Below, in pieces: positions 34,871-46,182 of a stretch of DNA of 64,000 nucleotides. The notes beneath the pieces are model-generated. The model saw only the letters and a program-made list of their open reading frames with translations. It was not told the DNA's origin and made no database searches. The stretch's first letter is position 1. Every line of letters begins with the position of its first letter. The stretch covers positions 434,001 to 498,000 of the forward strand of contig JARFIW010000453.1 in the NCBI GenBank assembly GCA_036346225.1. Reading direction: 5' to 3'. The DNA comes from Platerodrilus igneus (Eukaryota > Arthropoda > Insecta > Coleoptera > Lycidae). A program made the translations under genes and the position numbers.

Positions 34871-35637
34871 GTAATCCTAATTCTTTTTAGAATGGCTGAG
34901 TAAAACATACGTATACTTAATTTTTAAGACATTTAAGGAGTTAACTATCTGACAGGATTTACAATTTTGTGAATCTTTTTAGGAAAGCACTCTATATTTT
35001 GAAAATTAGTATGGCCGTCTGATTAAATGACATGGTGTTGTTACGTGTACTTAAATATTTTATTTTAATATATTTAGTGTAAGATATCCGTAATATGGCA
35101 TGCAATTACTAACAATTCCGCCAATTGTATGTGAAATCTGCACGCAATTTTAGAAGTATTAAACTTTAATTTTATAAAATCGACAATAACACTTTTCGGT
35201 TTTCTTTCGTTATTCATATTGTTATATCTTAAAATGAGATACTAAACGGGTCGATGGCTCTCTGGTTTATTAATAATTATGAATCAATCACAATGCATAC
35301 GTTATATTTCAGCATGATCACATCGAATTAAAAATTATATCTCTTATTATCCCTTTTCGCCAACTGACTAGAACTTAACTAACTAATAAGGCCGTGTCTC
35401 CGCTAACGCTACAACTACATCTAAACACGCTGCTTTTTTTTCTTTTTTTTTAATTGCTAACACTAACTTAATATTCTAATTTTACAATACTATATAAACA
35501 TATAAACCACTCACAAATTCAATTTAATGGGCGGTCTAACAATTCGCCCCTTTCTTGTACACCTAACTCCTTCTCTCTGATTTCCACAGTCATCTGCTGG
35601 AACTGTAGGCTCTACTTCCTCCTTATCCATATCATTG
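34871..35637. other. Presumed intron of gd-like copy 2, no clear exon
   Basis: AT-rich. A possible acceptor (TTTTTAG at about 34974-34982) leads into only eight codons before a stop and is not convincing. Poly-T/A runs and a C-rich block at 35380-35600 are present without recognised repeats. Confidence 0.4.
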
Positions 35638-36156
35638 TATCATCATCATCATCATTGGGTCTTCAGTCCTGAAACTGGTTAGACGCGTACCATCATTGTT
35701 TTCTTTTCTGAAGTAACCTACAGATTTCCCTGAAATTTGCACAGTTTGCATCTATCACTATCTGATCTAGGTCTACATCCGCCTCTTTTTTCCTATCTCT
35801 GTTTGTCATATATCCATACTATTCCCCAAAAATGCCTTAGAACGTATTCTGCCCTTCTATTTCTCATTTTTTTTTCCAAAGATATCCTTGTTCCCTTACC
35901 TATTTGTTATTACCTTTGTCTGTCCATCCTAATACATCTCAATCACGGCATTTCAAAGGCTGCTACTGTTCTTCTGTCTGCTTTTCAGACTGCTCGTATT
36001 TCGTAAGCAAACTGTCTGTGCTGTGCTCCACACATATACTTTCAACAACTTTTTGTTCTATGTTTGTTGCCTTTCCTCATAGGCGCCGTTCTTTCTTGTT
36101 AGATGCAGTTCGGTCCCCTTCTATTGTTTTACAATTATATACCCTATTTTTCCGAC

Positions 36157-36394
36157 AGTAAGCGTAAGACTACGGGTCCCAAGGTCCTGGGTTCAAATCC
36201 TGACACGGCCGACTGCTTTGAAAATGACAGGTGAGAATTTTTCACAAAAATTACGCCCTCATTCGGATGAGAGGTTAAATGGAGGTCCCGTGTGTGAGTG
36301 TTGTCACGCACGTTAAAGATCCCTACCTTGCCTGGAACGGCAAGGGTTCGGCAAAATTCTAAATTTCCAGGCAACAAAAAACTCGCCTCCTGGC
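36157..36394 (+). mobile_element. tRNA-derived SINE (copy 3), truncated
   Basis: Inserted in the LINE copy 2 3' UTR, opposite to it. The B box region reads GGTTCAAATCC and the body contains ACGTTAAAGATCCCTACC, as in the copies at 31553 and 53479. The 5' head with the A box is missing and the 3' part is shortened. No clear target duplication is left. Confidence 0.8.
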
Positions 36395-37251
36395 AAATGT
36401 AAATGAACGGTTGCGAAGGGGGGTGAGCAGCCTGTGGCTGCCAAGTTCCCCCTGCACTTGAACATTTACTGATTTAATATTTTTTCCAATATATCTTTTC
36501 GCACAGTCAACATTAGTTGCAGATATTTCACAACAAACAACTAGTTGTTTATACTAATCATCAGATTTATCTGCGCTTATTTTTTCGTCGTTGAGTTTCC
36601 CGTTTAAAAACTGGTTGGACATGTACCTGCACTTATTTATTTTCTAAACTAACCTACATAGTTCCCTAAAATTCTCACACAGCAATACAGCTCGGTTCCC
36701 CTTATAATGTTTTCTAATATTATGCCCTATTTCACTGAGATTTATTGAAGGGGGTTAAGCAACCTGTGGCTGCCAAGATCCCCCAACACTTAGACATTTG
36801 CCAAAATAATAGTTTTCTAGTAAATGCTTTTCTGCAATTACCATTGTTCGAGAATATTGCCCATCCAATGCTTGTAGTTGCTTATAATAAATATCATGTT
36901 TAAGTGCAGTTACTTTCTTCGTCATTAATTTATTCATCTTGGGACTGGTTGGATGCGTACCTCCATTGATTTCTACTCTTAGCTAGCCTACACATATCCC
37001 TGAAACTCCTACAGCCTACATCTTTCACTATCTGTGTGCAGTAGTCTAACCTAGGTCTACCTCTTCTTCTCTTTTCCTATCTCTGCTTCTAGTATATTTC
37101 GCACTATTCCTTCATGCCGTAGTATGTGGCCTATCATCCTATCTCTCCTGTTTTTAACCGTTTTCCACATATTTCTTTCTTCCCCTACCATTTTTAGTAC
37201 CTCTTCGTTCTTAACTTTGTCAGTCCATGATATCTTCATCAATCGTCTGTA

Positions 37252-38673
37252 TCACCACATTTCAAAGGCTTCTACCTTTTTCTTGTCTGCTTCTCTTACT
37301 GTCCAGGCTTCACAGCCGTATAGTGCTGTGCCCCATATATATGTTTTAAGCAATCTTTTCTTTGTTTCTATGTTTGTTGTCTTTGAACACAGTAGTTGCT
37401 TTTTCTTGTTAAATGTAGCACGACCTTGTGCTAATCTTTGTTTTATATCTTTTGTGCTTTTCCCATCTTGCGTTATTTGGCTTCCTAGGTAGCAGAAATC
37501 CTTAACCTCTTGTAAGTTCGTGTTACATATTTGTATTCTTGTTTTTGATTTATTTTTGCCTCCTTTGCAAACAAGTACTTTAGTTTTACTTTTGTTAATT
37601 TTCATACCATATCTCTCTGTTAGAACCGTTTCCATTTCATCGAGAGCAGCTTCTAACTCTTCCTTGCTAGATGCTAATACCGCTATATCATCTGCAAATC
37701 TAATCATGTCAATTTTTTGTCCCTGTATAGTAATTCCAAATGTCTTTCTGCATTTGACAGTATTCATTGCCTCTTCAATGTTCAAGTTAAAAATTAATGG
37801 GGATAGGGAACATCCCTGTCTCACCCCTTTCCTGATGTTTACTTCTCTACGTTCCTGCTCTAATTCTATTACTCCTGTTTGCTCTTTGTATAAGCTATGT
37901 ACTATCCGTCTATCCCTATAACTCATTCCAATCTTTTTGAGTATTTCGAACTTTTTTTTCCATATTAAATTGTCAAATGCTTTTTCCAGATCTACAAACC
38001 CTATATACACGCCTTCCCCTTTTTCTATTGTTTTCTCCATTATCACTCTCAGAGCTAAAATAGCCTCCCGTGTTCCCCTGTTTCGCCTAAACCCAAATTA
38101 GTCTTCTCCTAGTATTTCTTCAGCCCGTTTTTCCATTCGTCTTTGTACAATTCTAGTTAATATTTTTGATACGTGTGCTGTCAAATTTATTGTTCGAAAA
38201 TTTTCACATCTATCCGCGCCTTTCTTTTTTGGTATGGTTACTATAATGTTATATTTGAAATCTTTGGGTATCTCGCCTGTTTCATACATATAGCTTACAA
38301 GTTGAAAGAGACGTTCTGTTACTGCTTGACCAGCGGCTTTTAGAGTTTCCGCTTGCAGCTTATCTGTACTTGGCGTCATACCATTTTTCAGACACTTTAA
38401 TGCTATTTCAAATTCATCTCTAAGTATAGGATATCCCAAGTCATCATTTTCAATGTCTTATTCCTTTTCTAATGCAGTTAGTTCTTCTCCTGCATATAAA
38501 TTCCCTATATATTCTTTCCATCTACCCACTTTCTCTACATTTTCTATAATGACATTTCCTCCAGCGTCTCTTATATTTTTGCTATACGGTTTTATATCCT
38601 TAAAATTGATTCTAATTAGTTTGTATGCTTCACCTGTCTTTCCTACTTCCATCTTAGTTTGTATATTTTGCAC
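37252..38673 (-). pseudogene. LINE copy 2 reverse transcriptase
   Basis: Open pieces at 38458-38673, 38098-38439 and 37252-38046 give the RT, joined by stops or shifts near 38455 and 38070. Motifs: KAAGQAVTERLFQ, then ENFRTINLTAHVSKIL; GYIGFVDLEKAFDN-type first Asp (read VYIGFVDLEKAFDN); GVRQGCSLSPLIFNL; and the catalytic MIRFADDIAVLASS. The C-terminus (LLKTYIWGTALYGCEAWT, then IEAFEMW) is typical of RTE-like elements. Copy 2 is the best preserved of the three. Confidence 0.9.
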
Positions 38674-38919
38674 TTTTCATCAATCCATCAATCCATTTAC
38701 CTTTCCTGCATTTGCGAATAATTTTCCATTTTATAGCTTTGTATATCTGTTTTCCTGTTTCGTCTGATTTATTTTTGTATTTCTGTTTCTACTTCTTTAG
38801 TATAAGATATTTTCCCGATATCTTTGAGCAATTCATTTGACCTTTTTACGAATCTTTCTTGAATATCTTTATCTTTTAGTTTGTGTAGGTCCAAGTGCTT
38901 TTTTCTGTTTTTTTTTCTA

Positions 38920-39784
38920 CAAATTTTTTTATTTAAGTGCAGCCTTCATAATTACGATGTTGTGGTCAGTGTCTATATCTGCTTCTGGGTAGCTTCTACA
39001 GTCTTTTACTTGATTCCTAAACCGTTGTCTAACAAGAATGTAATCTATTTGATATCTTTCTATATCTCCTGGCATCTTCCACGTATATCGTCTTCTAGCA
39101 TGATGTTGAAATAATGTGTTTGTAATGATTTAATTGTTCTTGTCGCAAAATTTTACCAGCCTATTTCCTTTGTCGTTTCTAGTGCCTAAACCAAATAAAC
39201 CTACTATCGCTCCTTCCCAACTCTCACCTACCACTGCATTAAAATCCCCCGTAATTATTAAATTTTCATGTCCTTTTACGTGTCTTAATATGTCTTCGAT
39301 ATCTTTGTAGATCGCTTCTACCTCTTCGTCACTGTAGCTAGAGGTGGGCATGTATACTTGTATTATTACTGTGTTTATCGGTTTAGATTTGAATCTAACC
39401 ATAAGTACTCTCTTATTCTTTTGTAAGTAATTTTCTACACAGTATCCTATCTTTTGCCGCATAACTATCCCCACACCCAAATTTCCCTCCTCTGCTCCTG
39501 TATGAATTACCCTGAAGTCTCCACTCCATAAATCCCCCCGCCTCTGGCCACCGAATTTCGCGGATCCCTACTATGTCTAGTGATAACCTATTCATTTCGA
39601 TTTTTAGGTTCTCTAACTTACCCACTTGCTTCATAGTTCTAATATTCCACGCTCCGACTCGCAAAATGTTCCTAACTCTTATTCTTAACTTTCCGATCGC
39701 ATCCTCCAAAGTAGTCCCCTCTCGGAGATCCGAATGGGGGACTATTTTAACTCCGGAATCTTTTACCTCAGAGCATGCCATCAT
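38920..39784 (-). pseudogene. LINE copy 2 apurinic-like (EEP) endonuclease
   Basis: ATG at 39784. Motifs in order: LRVGAWNIRTM (metal-binding Asn), SLDIVGIREIRWP (catalytic Glu), GVGIVM, VIIQVYMPTSSY, NLIITGDFNAVVGE (catalytic Asp/Asn) and, after broken frames, DTDHNIVIMK near 38945 (catalytic Asp-His). The enzyme nicks target DNA to start integration. A frame change near 39420-39480 and further breaks after 39130 interrupt it. Confidence 0.85.
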
Positions 39785-40421
39785 TTTATTATAATTTAGG
39801 TACGCTGTGTACTTGGGAGGTAATGTGGTGGTTTCCCGTTGCCTTCTACATCACGGTAGTGTGTCTTAGACTGCCATACCGACCCCTATGGTCTCTGCCA
39901 ATATAAGTACCGAAAGAGCCGCTGTCCTCTTTCGGGGACCTATCTTCGTCTGGTTCCTCACTAACGACCCTACTACTTTGGTTGGACCTGTAGTTTGGCT
40001 CTTTAGCTCATTAGAACACGTAAGCCATTTCACCTGTTCTAGTAATCTAGAACTTCGGCAAGGTGCAGGTCCATTCGAAATGGATCATTATATCGCTGAT
40101 ACAATTTCCTTATTAACAAGCTGTTACGTCTAATGGTTTTGCCAATAATTTACACGATATAACTTCTCGGTGGAAATTTTAATTTTCTAACAATTATCCC
40201 TTGTTCCCATATCTTGTTGTTTATATTGTTAATTAAAACCTTTTCATCCATTCTAAATTCCACATTATTTTTTAGACTGGACTGATTTAATAACGTGCTT
40301 GCTTAAGCTGATTTTGACTTATGATACCTAAAATATTTGGTACAACAAATGACTTTAAAGATTACTCAATTAACGGAAATTTTGTGCATAATTGCTTACT
40401 CTGTAACAATTGAGCTGGGGT

Positions 40422-40673
40422 CTACTGTAATCCTGCTACAGGACTATTACGGTAATCTAATAAACATAGCTGAAGGTCACATTTGGATTCCTCGCTCTTT
40501 TTTAGCAAGTTTTTTGTAATTCCTATATATTTTTCTACTAACCCGTAGATTACAACTAAATAATCTTCTCCTTTAAATTCTGCAAAATCCATTCCTAGTT
40601 TCAGGAAAGGAATTTCAGTAATTTTGTGACTCTCAATGTGTCTTTTATTTTTGCTCTTTGAAATTTTTGACAA
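40422..40673 (-). pseudogene. Gypsy-2 integrase, internally deleted
   Basis: It starts at the integrase core (FLKLGMDFAEFKGEDYLVVI, first Asp). After IYGLVEKY it jumps to a segment resembling the C-terminal part (LLKKSEESKCDLQLCLLDYR). The middle of the core with the second Asp is lost. Confidence 0.6.
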
Positions 40674-40911
40674 ATTTTACAGCTCTGAATATAATTAAAT
40701 AGATTTTGTTTAATGCCTGGCCAATAAAATATATTACACAACTTGTTTTTTATTTTGTGAAAACCCAAATGTTTTTAATCGGCCGTATTTAAAATAAATG
40801 ATCCAAGATTTTTTGGAACAATTAATCGTTTCTTAAAGAATATTAGATCATTTTCTACGGTTATATCATTTCGAATATTATAAAAGTGTTTTATTTCGGG
40901 ATCATTGCTGT

Positions 40912-41412
40912 TTATTGCTTTAGACCAATCCTCTTTATAGTAGGTTTTACTTGACTTAATCCCTCATCAGCAGTAGTCTCTTTTTTAAATTCTGTTAGAC
41001 GCTTTTCCGAAAAACTAATATCTTCTTCGCTAACAATATGGATAGTTTCAAACATTGTCTCATCTTCTGAAACCATACGTTCAACAAAGTTGCGTGATAA
41101 ATAATCAGCAATGTACATAAATTTACGCGGTAGGTATTTTAGTTTGAAACTATATGGCAATAATTTTAATCGCAACCGTCATAAACGATTGTCCTTAATG
41201 TCACTCATTTCTTTTTTAATTATTGACGTTAGCGGCTGGTGATCTCTATAAACAACAATGTTTTGATGTCCATACACATAAAAATGAAATTTATTTAATG
41301 CCCACGCGCACGACAGCATTTCCTTTTCAATTTGAGCACATTCTTTTTCTGTTTTCGTTAAACATCTGGATATAAAAGCTATTGGCTTTTTGATCTTGCA
41401 TGAAACGTGCAC
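40912..41412 (-). pseudogene. Gypsy-2 RNase H region
   Basis: Frames 41179-41412 (KPIAFISRCLTKTEKECAQIEKEMLSCAWAL, then YGHQNIVVYRDHQPL) and 40912-41175 (FKLKYLPRKFMYIADYLSRN) are the second and third RNase H motifs and the linker before integrase. A short frame break at 41176-41178 separates them. The first motif lies before 41412 in a broken frame. Confidence 0.8.
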
Positions 41413-41616
41413 CTAAGACACCTTTAGATGAATCACATTGGATTGCAATCTCTTTTTTAAAATCAAAAGGACTTGTAAATACTTCCTGTATGTTTGTTGT
41501 GGTTTGTTTAGTATTCTTCTTGATCTTCTTTGGGGATTAAACCACTCATAGTTTTTAAAATTATTTTTATTAACGTTTCGATCCATGTCCTAGGATCGTT
41601 TTCACTGAATCTCGGT

Positions 41617-41735
41617 GAAATAAGACATGAAATTAGAAAACAATAGAAGGAAAGCTAGCTCAGAATATAAATAAGTGCAGGTACGTGTCCAACCAGTTTT
41701 GAGATGAAGATCCAATGATGATGATGATGAAGCAT
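41617..41735 (+). mobile_element. LINE 3'-end fragment
   Basis: About 120 bp matching the last module of the RTE-like LINE 3' UTR, in the orientation of copy 1 (19640-19758). It ends at a GATGATGATGAT tail. It is a very short 5'-truncated copy, or was carried along inside the inverted-repeat element. Confidence 0.7.
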
Positions 41736-41942
41736 ATTAACAACCCCTGTAAAACAGCATTGGTATCTGACAAGTGTAAACCCACAATAAGGTTACCTCA
41801 CAACCATATACAATCTCCGTTAAACAGTATTGGTATCTGACAAGTGTAAACCCACCATAGGGTCGCCTCAGATCCATATACAACCTTCATAGAACAACAT
41901 TGGTATCTGACAAGTGTAAACCCTCCATAAGGTCACCTCAGA
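41733..41942. repeat. 70-bp tandem repeat, three copies
   Basis: The phrase TGGTATCTGACAAGTGTAAA starts at 41761, 41831 and 41901, so the period is exactly 70 bp. Units differ by about 15-20 percent. Confidence 0.9.
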
Positions 41943-42435
41943 ACAATGTTAAAATCTACCAAAGAGGTAGCCTAAATCATAATGATTTCCTTCAAAATAA
42001 ATATAAAAACAACTACTTAAGCCTTTAATAATGCAATTGCACACTTCTTTAATAACCATCCTCTCAATTGTATAAATAGAAACATGTTAAAAAATGTTTT
42101 CCAATTTCCAAGTTATTGAATTTATATAAAATTCACCAATAAAAATTAATCAGCTGATTTCACGTTAAGCGTATTGGCTACCTAAAAAAGTCGGTCCCAG
42201 GCCGTAACACAAATTGAAGGCAATCATTCATTTAAACTTTAAAAATTTTTGTTTAGTGTACTCAAACCAAATATTTCAAACATCAATAAATCAAAGTCAC
42301 CTTCAATTTATGTCATAAATGTCAAACTTGAAGTTTTTATTATTTTGAAAACGATCCTAGGACATGGATCGAAACGTTAATAAAGATAATTTTAAAAACT
42401 ATGAGTGGTTTAATCCCCAAAGAAGATTAAGAAGA

Positions 42436-43500
42436 ATCAAAAGGACTTAATGCAACACTATTGTTAATTTTTTGCTTTATTTCATTGAATACGTCATCGT
42501 GAATTTTTCCCATGACCATTCAACACTATTCTTCAATAGATCTCTTAATGATGAAATTATTGAACTTAAATTTGGTAAAAATTTTCTCATGAAATTAATC
42601 ATGCCCAAAAATTTTTTAAGATCTTAATTTTTTAGAGGTTTTAATTCTTCTATGCATTTAACCGTAGCAAGATCAGTAAGTATATCTTGATCACTGAATA
42701 TAAACCCTAATTATTTTACCTCTGTTTTAAAATATTGCAGTTTGTCTGCATTGAATTTAATATTATTCGTTCCGGCAACATTAACGATTTTGTGAACTAT
42801 TTCTTTTAATTATTCTCTAGAGTCTGCAGCACACAGAATGTCATCGAAATATGGCATTACACCATCGATATGGCCAAAATATTTGTTTACTAGTTTACTA
42901 AATATTTCAGGGACTACTGATAGTCCAAAGGGTGTTTTCAAATACTGGTAATTGCCAAACGGTGTGCTAAATGTGCACAGTTTACTGGTTGCCTCATTTA
43001 ATTTTAATTGATGAAACCCATCCTTTAAATCAAATATGAAAAAACATTTTTTATTAGCCATTTTAGCAGTGATTTCTTCTAATGTGGGAATTTCATAAAA
43101 ATCCCTAATTAAATACTTATTGAGTTCACTTGGATCAATACATCGTCTTAAAGTACCATCACGTTTTTCAATGCAAACCAGATAATTGACCCATTCTCGA
43201 GGTTCTGCCGTAGGACTTATTACACCTCTTTGCACATACTCATCTATAGTTAGCTTAAGCTTGTTTTTAATTTTGAGTGGAACTCTTCTACTCATATTGG
43301 CCTTTGGAATGGCCTCTTTACTTATTTTTAAAGAAATTATATCAGGAAACGACCCGAATCCTGTAAATATATCTTTGTTAACTGCAATAAATTTTTATTT
43401 TTCTATATCTTGTTCTTGTATGCATTCTACCCTACTTAACAATTTTAAATCTATGCATGTACCTGTTCTGGAAATCGCTGGAAAGGACGGTCTAAAGATA
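42436..43500 (-). pseudogene. Gypsy-2 reverse transcriptase
   Basis: The frame 42810-43295 reads VPLKIKNKLKLTIDEYVQRG, then VNYLVCIEKRDGTLRRCIDP, FFIFDLKDGFHQLKL (first Asp), FGNYQYLKTPFGLS and MPYFDDILC (catalytic YFDD). It is a good match to Ty3/Gypsy RT of the K02A2.6 type. Sequence to about 43450 adds a typical pre-RT linker after a stop near 43400. The thumb continues in broken frames to 42436. This gene is a relic. Confidence 0.85.
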
Positions 43501-44590
43501 TATAAGCGCCACTGCCAGAATGAGCAGCATTTTATATCCTAAATGTGTCTATAAATAGATATATAATATAAATTCTTACAATTTAAAATCGAATTCTTAC
43601 AGTTTAAAAACGTAAATTCTTTCATTTTAAAGGTTCATAATTACATCGCGCAAGCGCGGAAAGAGCGACGCCACGGACGGTTGATAACGCTAATCTTTTT
43701 ACAGAATTGACGCGCCCATCTATCAATGACGTCACCAATGCACAAATTTAATACGCAATTATCGGAAAAATATAAATTTAAGACAATAGTTTACTTACAT
43801 AAGAAATCCGACATCCTGCGGGGTTGAGTTAAAGTTGGCTTCTCTTGAAGACCATCAGGGCTACTGAGGGCCCCCCTCAAGGCAATTAACGGAGGGTACG
43901 CCTACGAAATCGCTCGGACGGGATCTCATGCTCTACCGACTAAGCTAGCCGGGGTGATTAAAGATGGTGCTCCGGCGTGGAATGCGGTTCAGGCACGGCT
44001 GCAAATTACCTACCTATGCAGGGAACGGATAAGGAAACATGGTATAAGGGCGACAAACAAAGATAATCAGGCAAAGATCTAGATAGATAAAGCTAAAGGC
44101 ACGATACGATACTTGAAACGTCCACTGCACTCGAAGGTTCAGGCAAAAAAGCAACGTTACAGAGACTCACGGAAACTTCTCCCCACTTTGTCCCCACTCC
44201 ACTCGCGTCGCGCGATCTGGCGCAAACGCACTGTGACGTAACGGAAATACGCGCACTGAGTCTTTTGAATTTATGGCGCGAAACTTCCGCACATCAAAAT
44301 TAACCTAAAACAATGTTTAGTGCCAATTTGGCACGTAACAATATCAAGAATATTAGTGACTTCCATGTGTTAGAGGTGCCTGAAAAAAGGGTCCTTGATG
44401 CACAGGCATACTTGTTGTTTTATGAAGGAATTTAGTAATTTGTAATTTTCTAGTGATACTTTATTATTACTTAATTTATACAAATTATCTAACACTTGTT
44501 TCGTTATAATTGTTTGTTTGATGCACATGCGTTGTTGCATCTCTATAAGCTAAACACCTGTTAAATACTGTTTCCACGCAGGCAAAAAAT
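43501..44590. other. CpG-rich unclassified segment
   Basis: About 43640-44340 is notably richer in G+C and CpG than its surroundings (for example CGCGTCGCGCGATC near 44205), with no open frame. It could be the LTR or 5' leader of a relic, or the end of a DNA transposon. It contains a tRNA-Lys-like half at 43922-43954. Confidence 0.45.
43922..43954 (-). other. tRNA-Lys-like 5' half
   Basis: The minus strand reads CCGGCTAGCTTAGTCGGTAG followed by AGCATGAGA, the 5' half of tRNA-Lys (acceptor end, D arm, start of anticodon arm). The homology stops in the anticodon stem, so no full cloverleaf or B box is present. It is not a primer-binding site, since those match the tRNA 3' end. Confidence 0.65.
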
Positions 44591-45595
44591 CGGCAGCTAT
44601 AGAATTGCTGAATTAAATGCATCCGTTGCTTGACTTTCTGTAGCGGCGACTAAAATATTTTGAAAATCTTTATACATCTGTTTCCGAAGATTTTGTGAAA
44701 TATTGTGTTTTTTCTCCCACAACCATCGCCAGACAGACTGAGATACGTAGAACCGACAAAGTAGACTTTTTGAGCTGTCCATACAGCACTTCTTTCAGCG
44801 TCAGAATCATCTGTAATGAATAATTTAGGAAAGCCTTGATTACAAAAGAAATCTGGCACGGTGTTTTTAAGAAGTTGAAATCCAACTTGGTAATCGCTTA
44901 CTAATTAACGTGCAGTTATTATCACTGCCATAGGCACAGCCCAATTTGGCAAGGAGTTAGAACAAAAGTTAGGCAATGATTTAAGGCATCGCAAGATGAA
45001 GACCTGACCACAAATATAATATCTTTGGAAAAAGACAAACTATGTGCTTTTTGCATCAATTTAGTTACAATTATAAGAGCGAATGGATTTTTTGAAAACT
45101 TGACAACGATCCCTTTTGATTCATTCGCCTCTTGCTTTTCCGTGATTTTCTAAAAAAATGTAGTCATGCCGATATTTTAATTTTGAATCTATTTTACGAT
45201 TTACTTGCACCTGTAAAATTTCATCTCCTGAACGTAGTCCTAAGTGTTTACTTCTCCACTTTTCAAACCAAAACTGCACTGAACGATACTTCGGGTTAAT
45301 TTGAGCATTAGCAGGTCTACACTTTCTGGTCCATATTTTAACTCTACTTTCGGTTCATGATAATTCACTGCTTCTTTTATTCCATAACCACATCGAAAAT
45401 ATTCTTCAAATTGGTGCCTTGTTCTTTTGACGGATGCAAATACGAAAGTGTTTCAGCAGAATTGAAGTTATGGTAATGTTTATCATTGATGGGTATTGTA
45501 GCTTATATTCGGTCCTAAAATTATAAATGAAATGATTTTTATACTTTTTTGCTTTACTGTATATCTTTGGATTAACACAATCCTTCCTAATATAT
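44590..45595 (-). pseudogene. MULE-like transposase relic (main part)
   Basis: Broken frames resemble, in order on the minus strand, a NYHEPKVELKYGPESVDLL segment (about 45345), GLRSGDEILQVQV (about 45225), a SSCDALNHCL stretch, an FITDDSDAERSAVW catalytic-type region (about 44800) and CRFYVSQSVWRWLWEKKHN (about 44735). This series is that of insect MULE-type transposases. Multiple stops and frame changes mark it as a relic. Its N-terminal part is on the far side of the gypsy insertion (52359-52520). Confidence 0.6.
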
Positions 45596-46182
45596 TGTAG
45601 CGGGTTACTACTACCGCGTTTCTTTAATTTAAAACAAGTAATAATAATGGTCTTTATTACTCACTGTTCACAAGTCTAATTAACAGTATATGCCTTATTT
45701 ATAGATGTTTTCAGTCCACTTAATAATGAAGCACTATTACACTAATGAATTTACAAGCACTAATATCTTCTTAAACTAACTTCTTTACCATAGGTTCATT
45801 AACAACATTAACACAACTATTTGTTTATACACTCCTATTTATTTATGTGCACTACAAGCTGCATGTATATTAGACACAGCATATCACATTTATGTACACT
45901 TCTAAAAGCTCAAAACTACTATTACTTTACAACGTTATAATTTATATACGACATTCTAGTATAGACTGACTATTGCATTTTTAAGCGGTCTTATATATAC
46001 TCAGCGTTAAAGCTATGATTCATCCTCCGGTACTTACTAGAAGCTTCCCGGTCCATGCGAGAATAAACAGTGCTAGCGGCGCTTTGTGTGTTTGATTGCT
46101 AGAACATTCTAGAATCCTGGAAACTATGCAGACCCTACAACGCTTGTGTGTTTGACGGGTTGCCTAATAGTAGCTCGCAACA
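45596..46182 (-). repeat. Macro-gypsy 3' LTR
   Basis: 587 bp, TGTAGCGGG...GCAACA in window orientation. Because the genes read leftward, this is the downstream LTR. The last 59 bases of the pol reading frame lie inside it. Confidence 0.95.

Larger units (their letters stand above)
35638..40060 (-). mobile_element. RTE-like LINE copy 2, near full length
   Basis: On the minus strand it has a 5' UTR containing GGCAACGGGAAACCACCACA (about 39818-39844), endonuclease (39784 to about 38920), reverse transcriptase (about 38673-37252) and C-terminal domain. Its long modular 3' UTR ends in (ATC)n at about 35638-35656, i.e. a GAT-type tail. Several frame breaks make it inactive. It carries a SINE in its 3' UTR (36157-36394). 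The exact 5' edge, near 40060, is uncertain. Confidence 0.85.
41475..42434. mobile_element. 960-bp inverted-repeat insertion in gypsy-2 (probable Penelope derivative)
   Basis: A 14-bp direct repeat AATCAAAAGGACTT (41461-41474 and 42435-42448) flanks the insert. Its ends are inverted repeats of about 90 bp (about 41514-41605 and 42344-42434). Each holds a GATCC-TAGGACAT-GGATC-GAAAC motif, like a hammerhead stem II plus GAAA. Inside are a LINE 3' tail (about 41617-41732), a 70-bp tandem repeat (41733-41942) and unclassified sequence. The variable-length target duplication and hammerhead-like ends suggest a Penelope-like derivative. Confidence 0.65.
40400..43500 (-). mobile_element. Ty3/Gypsy relic (gypsy-2), K02A2.6-like
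   Basis: Minus-strand pol fragments appear in order: protease end/RT (43450-42436), an inserted inverted-repeat element (41475-42434), RNase H (41474-40912) and a shortened integrase (40673-40422). The RT wording is that of the K02A2.6-like group. No LTRs were found. Removing the insertion restores a continuous RNase H region. Confidence 0.75.

Noticed and set aside
34971..35010. Second exon of gd-like copy 2 after a TTTTTAG acceptor
   Set aside because: It gives only eight codons before a stop, and the residues do not continue the GD domain.
37124..37921. Plus-strand frames of 122 and 133 codons
   Set aside because: They are antisense to the LINE copy 2 reverse transcriptase, and the same antisense frames recur in the other LINE copies.
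43922..43954. Primer binding site for tRNA-Lys
   Set aside because: The match is to the 5' half of the tRNA, while primer sites are complementary to the 3' end.
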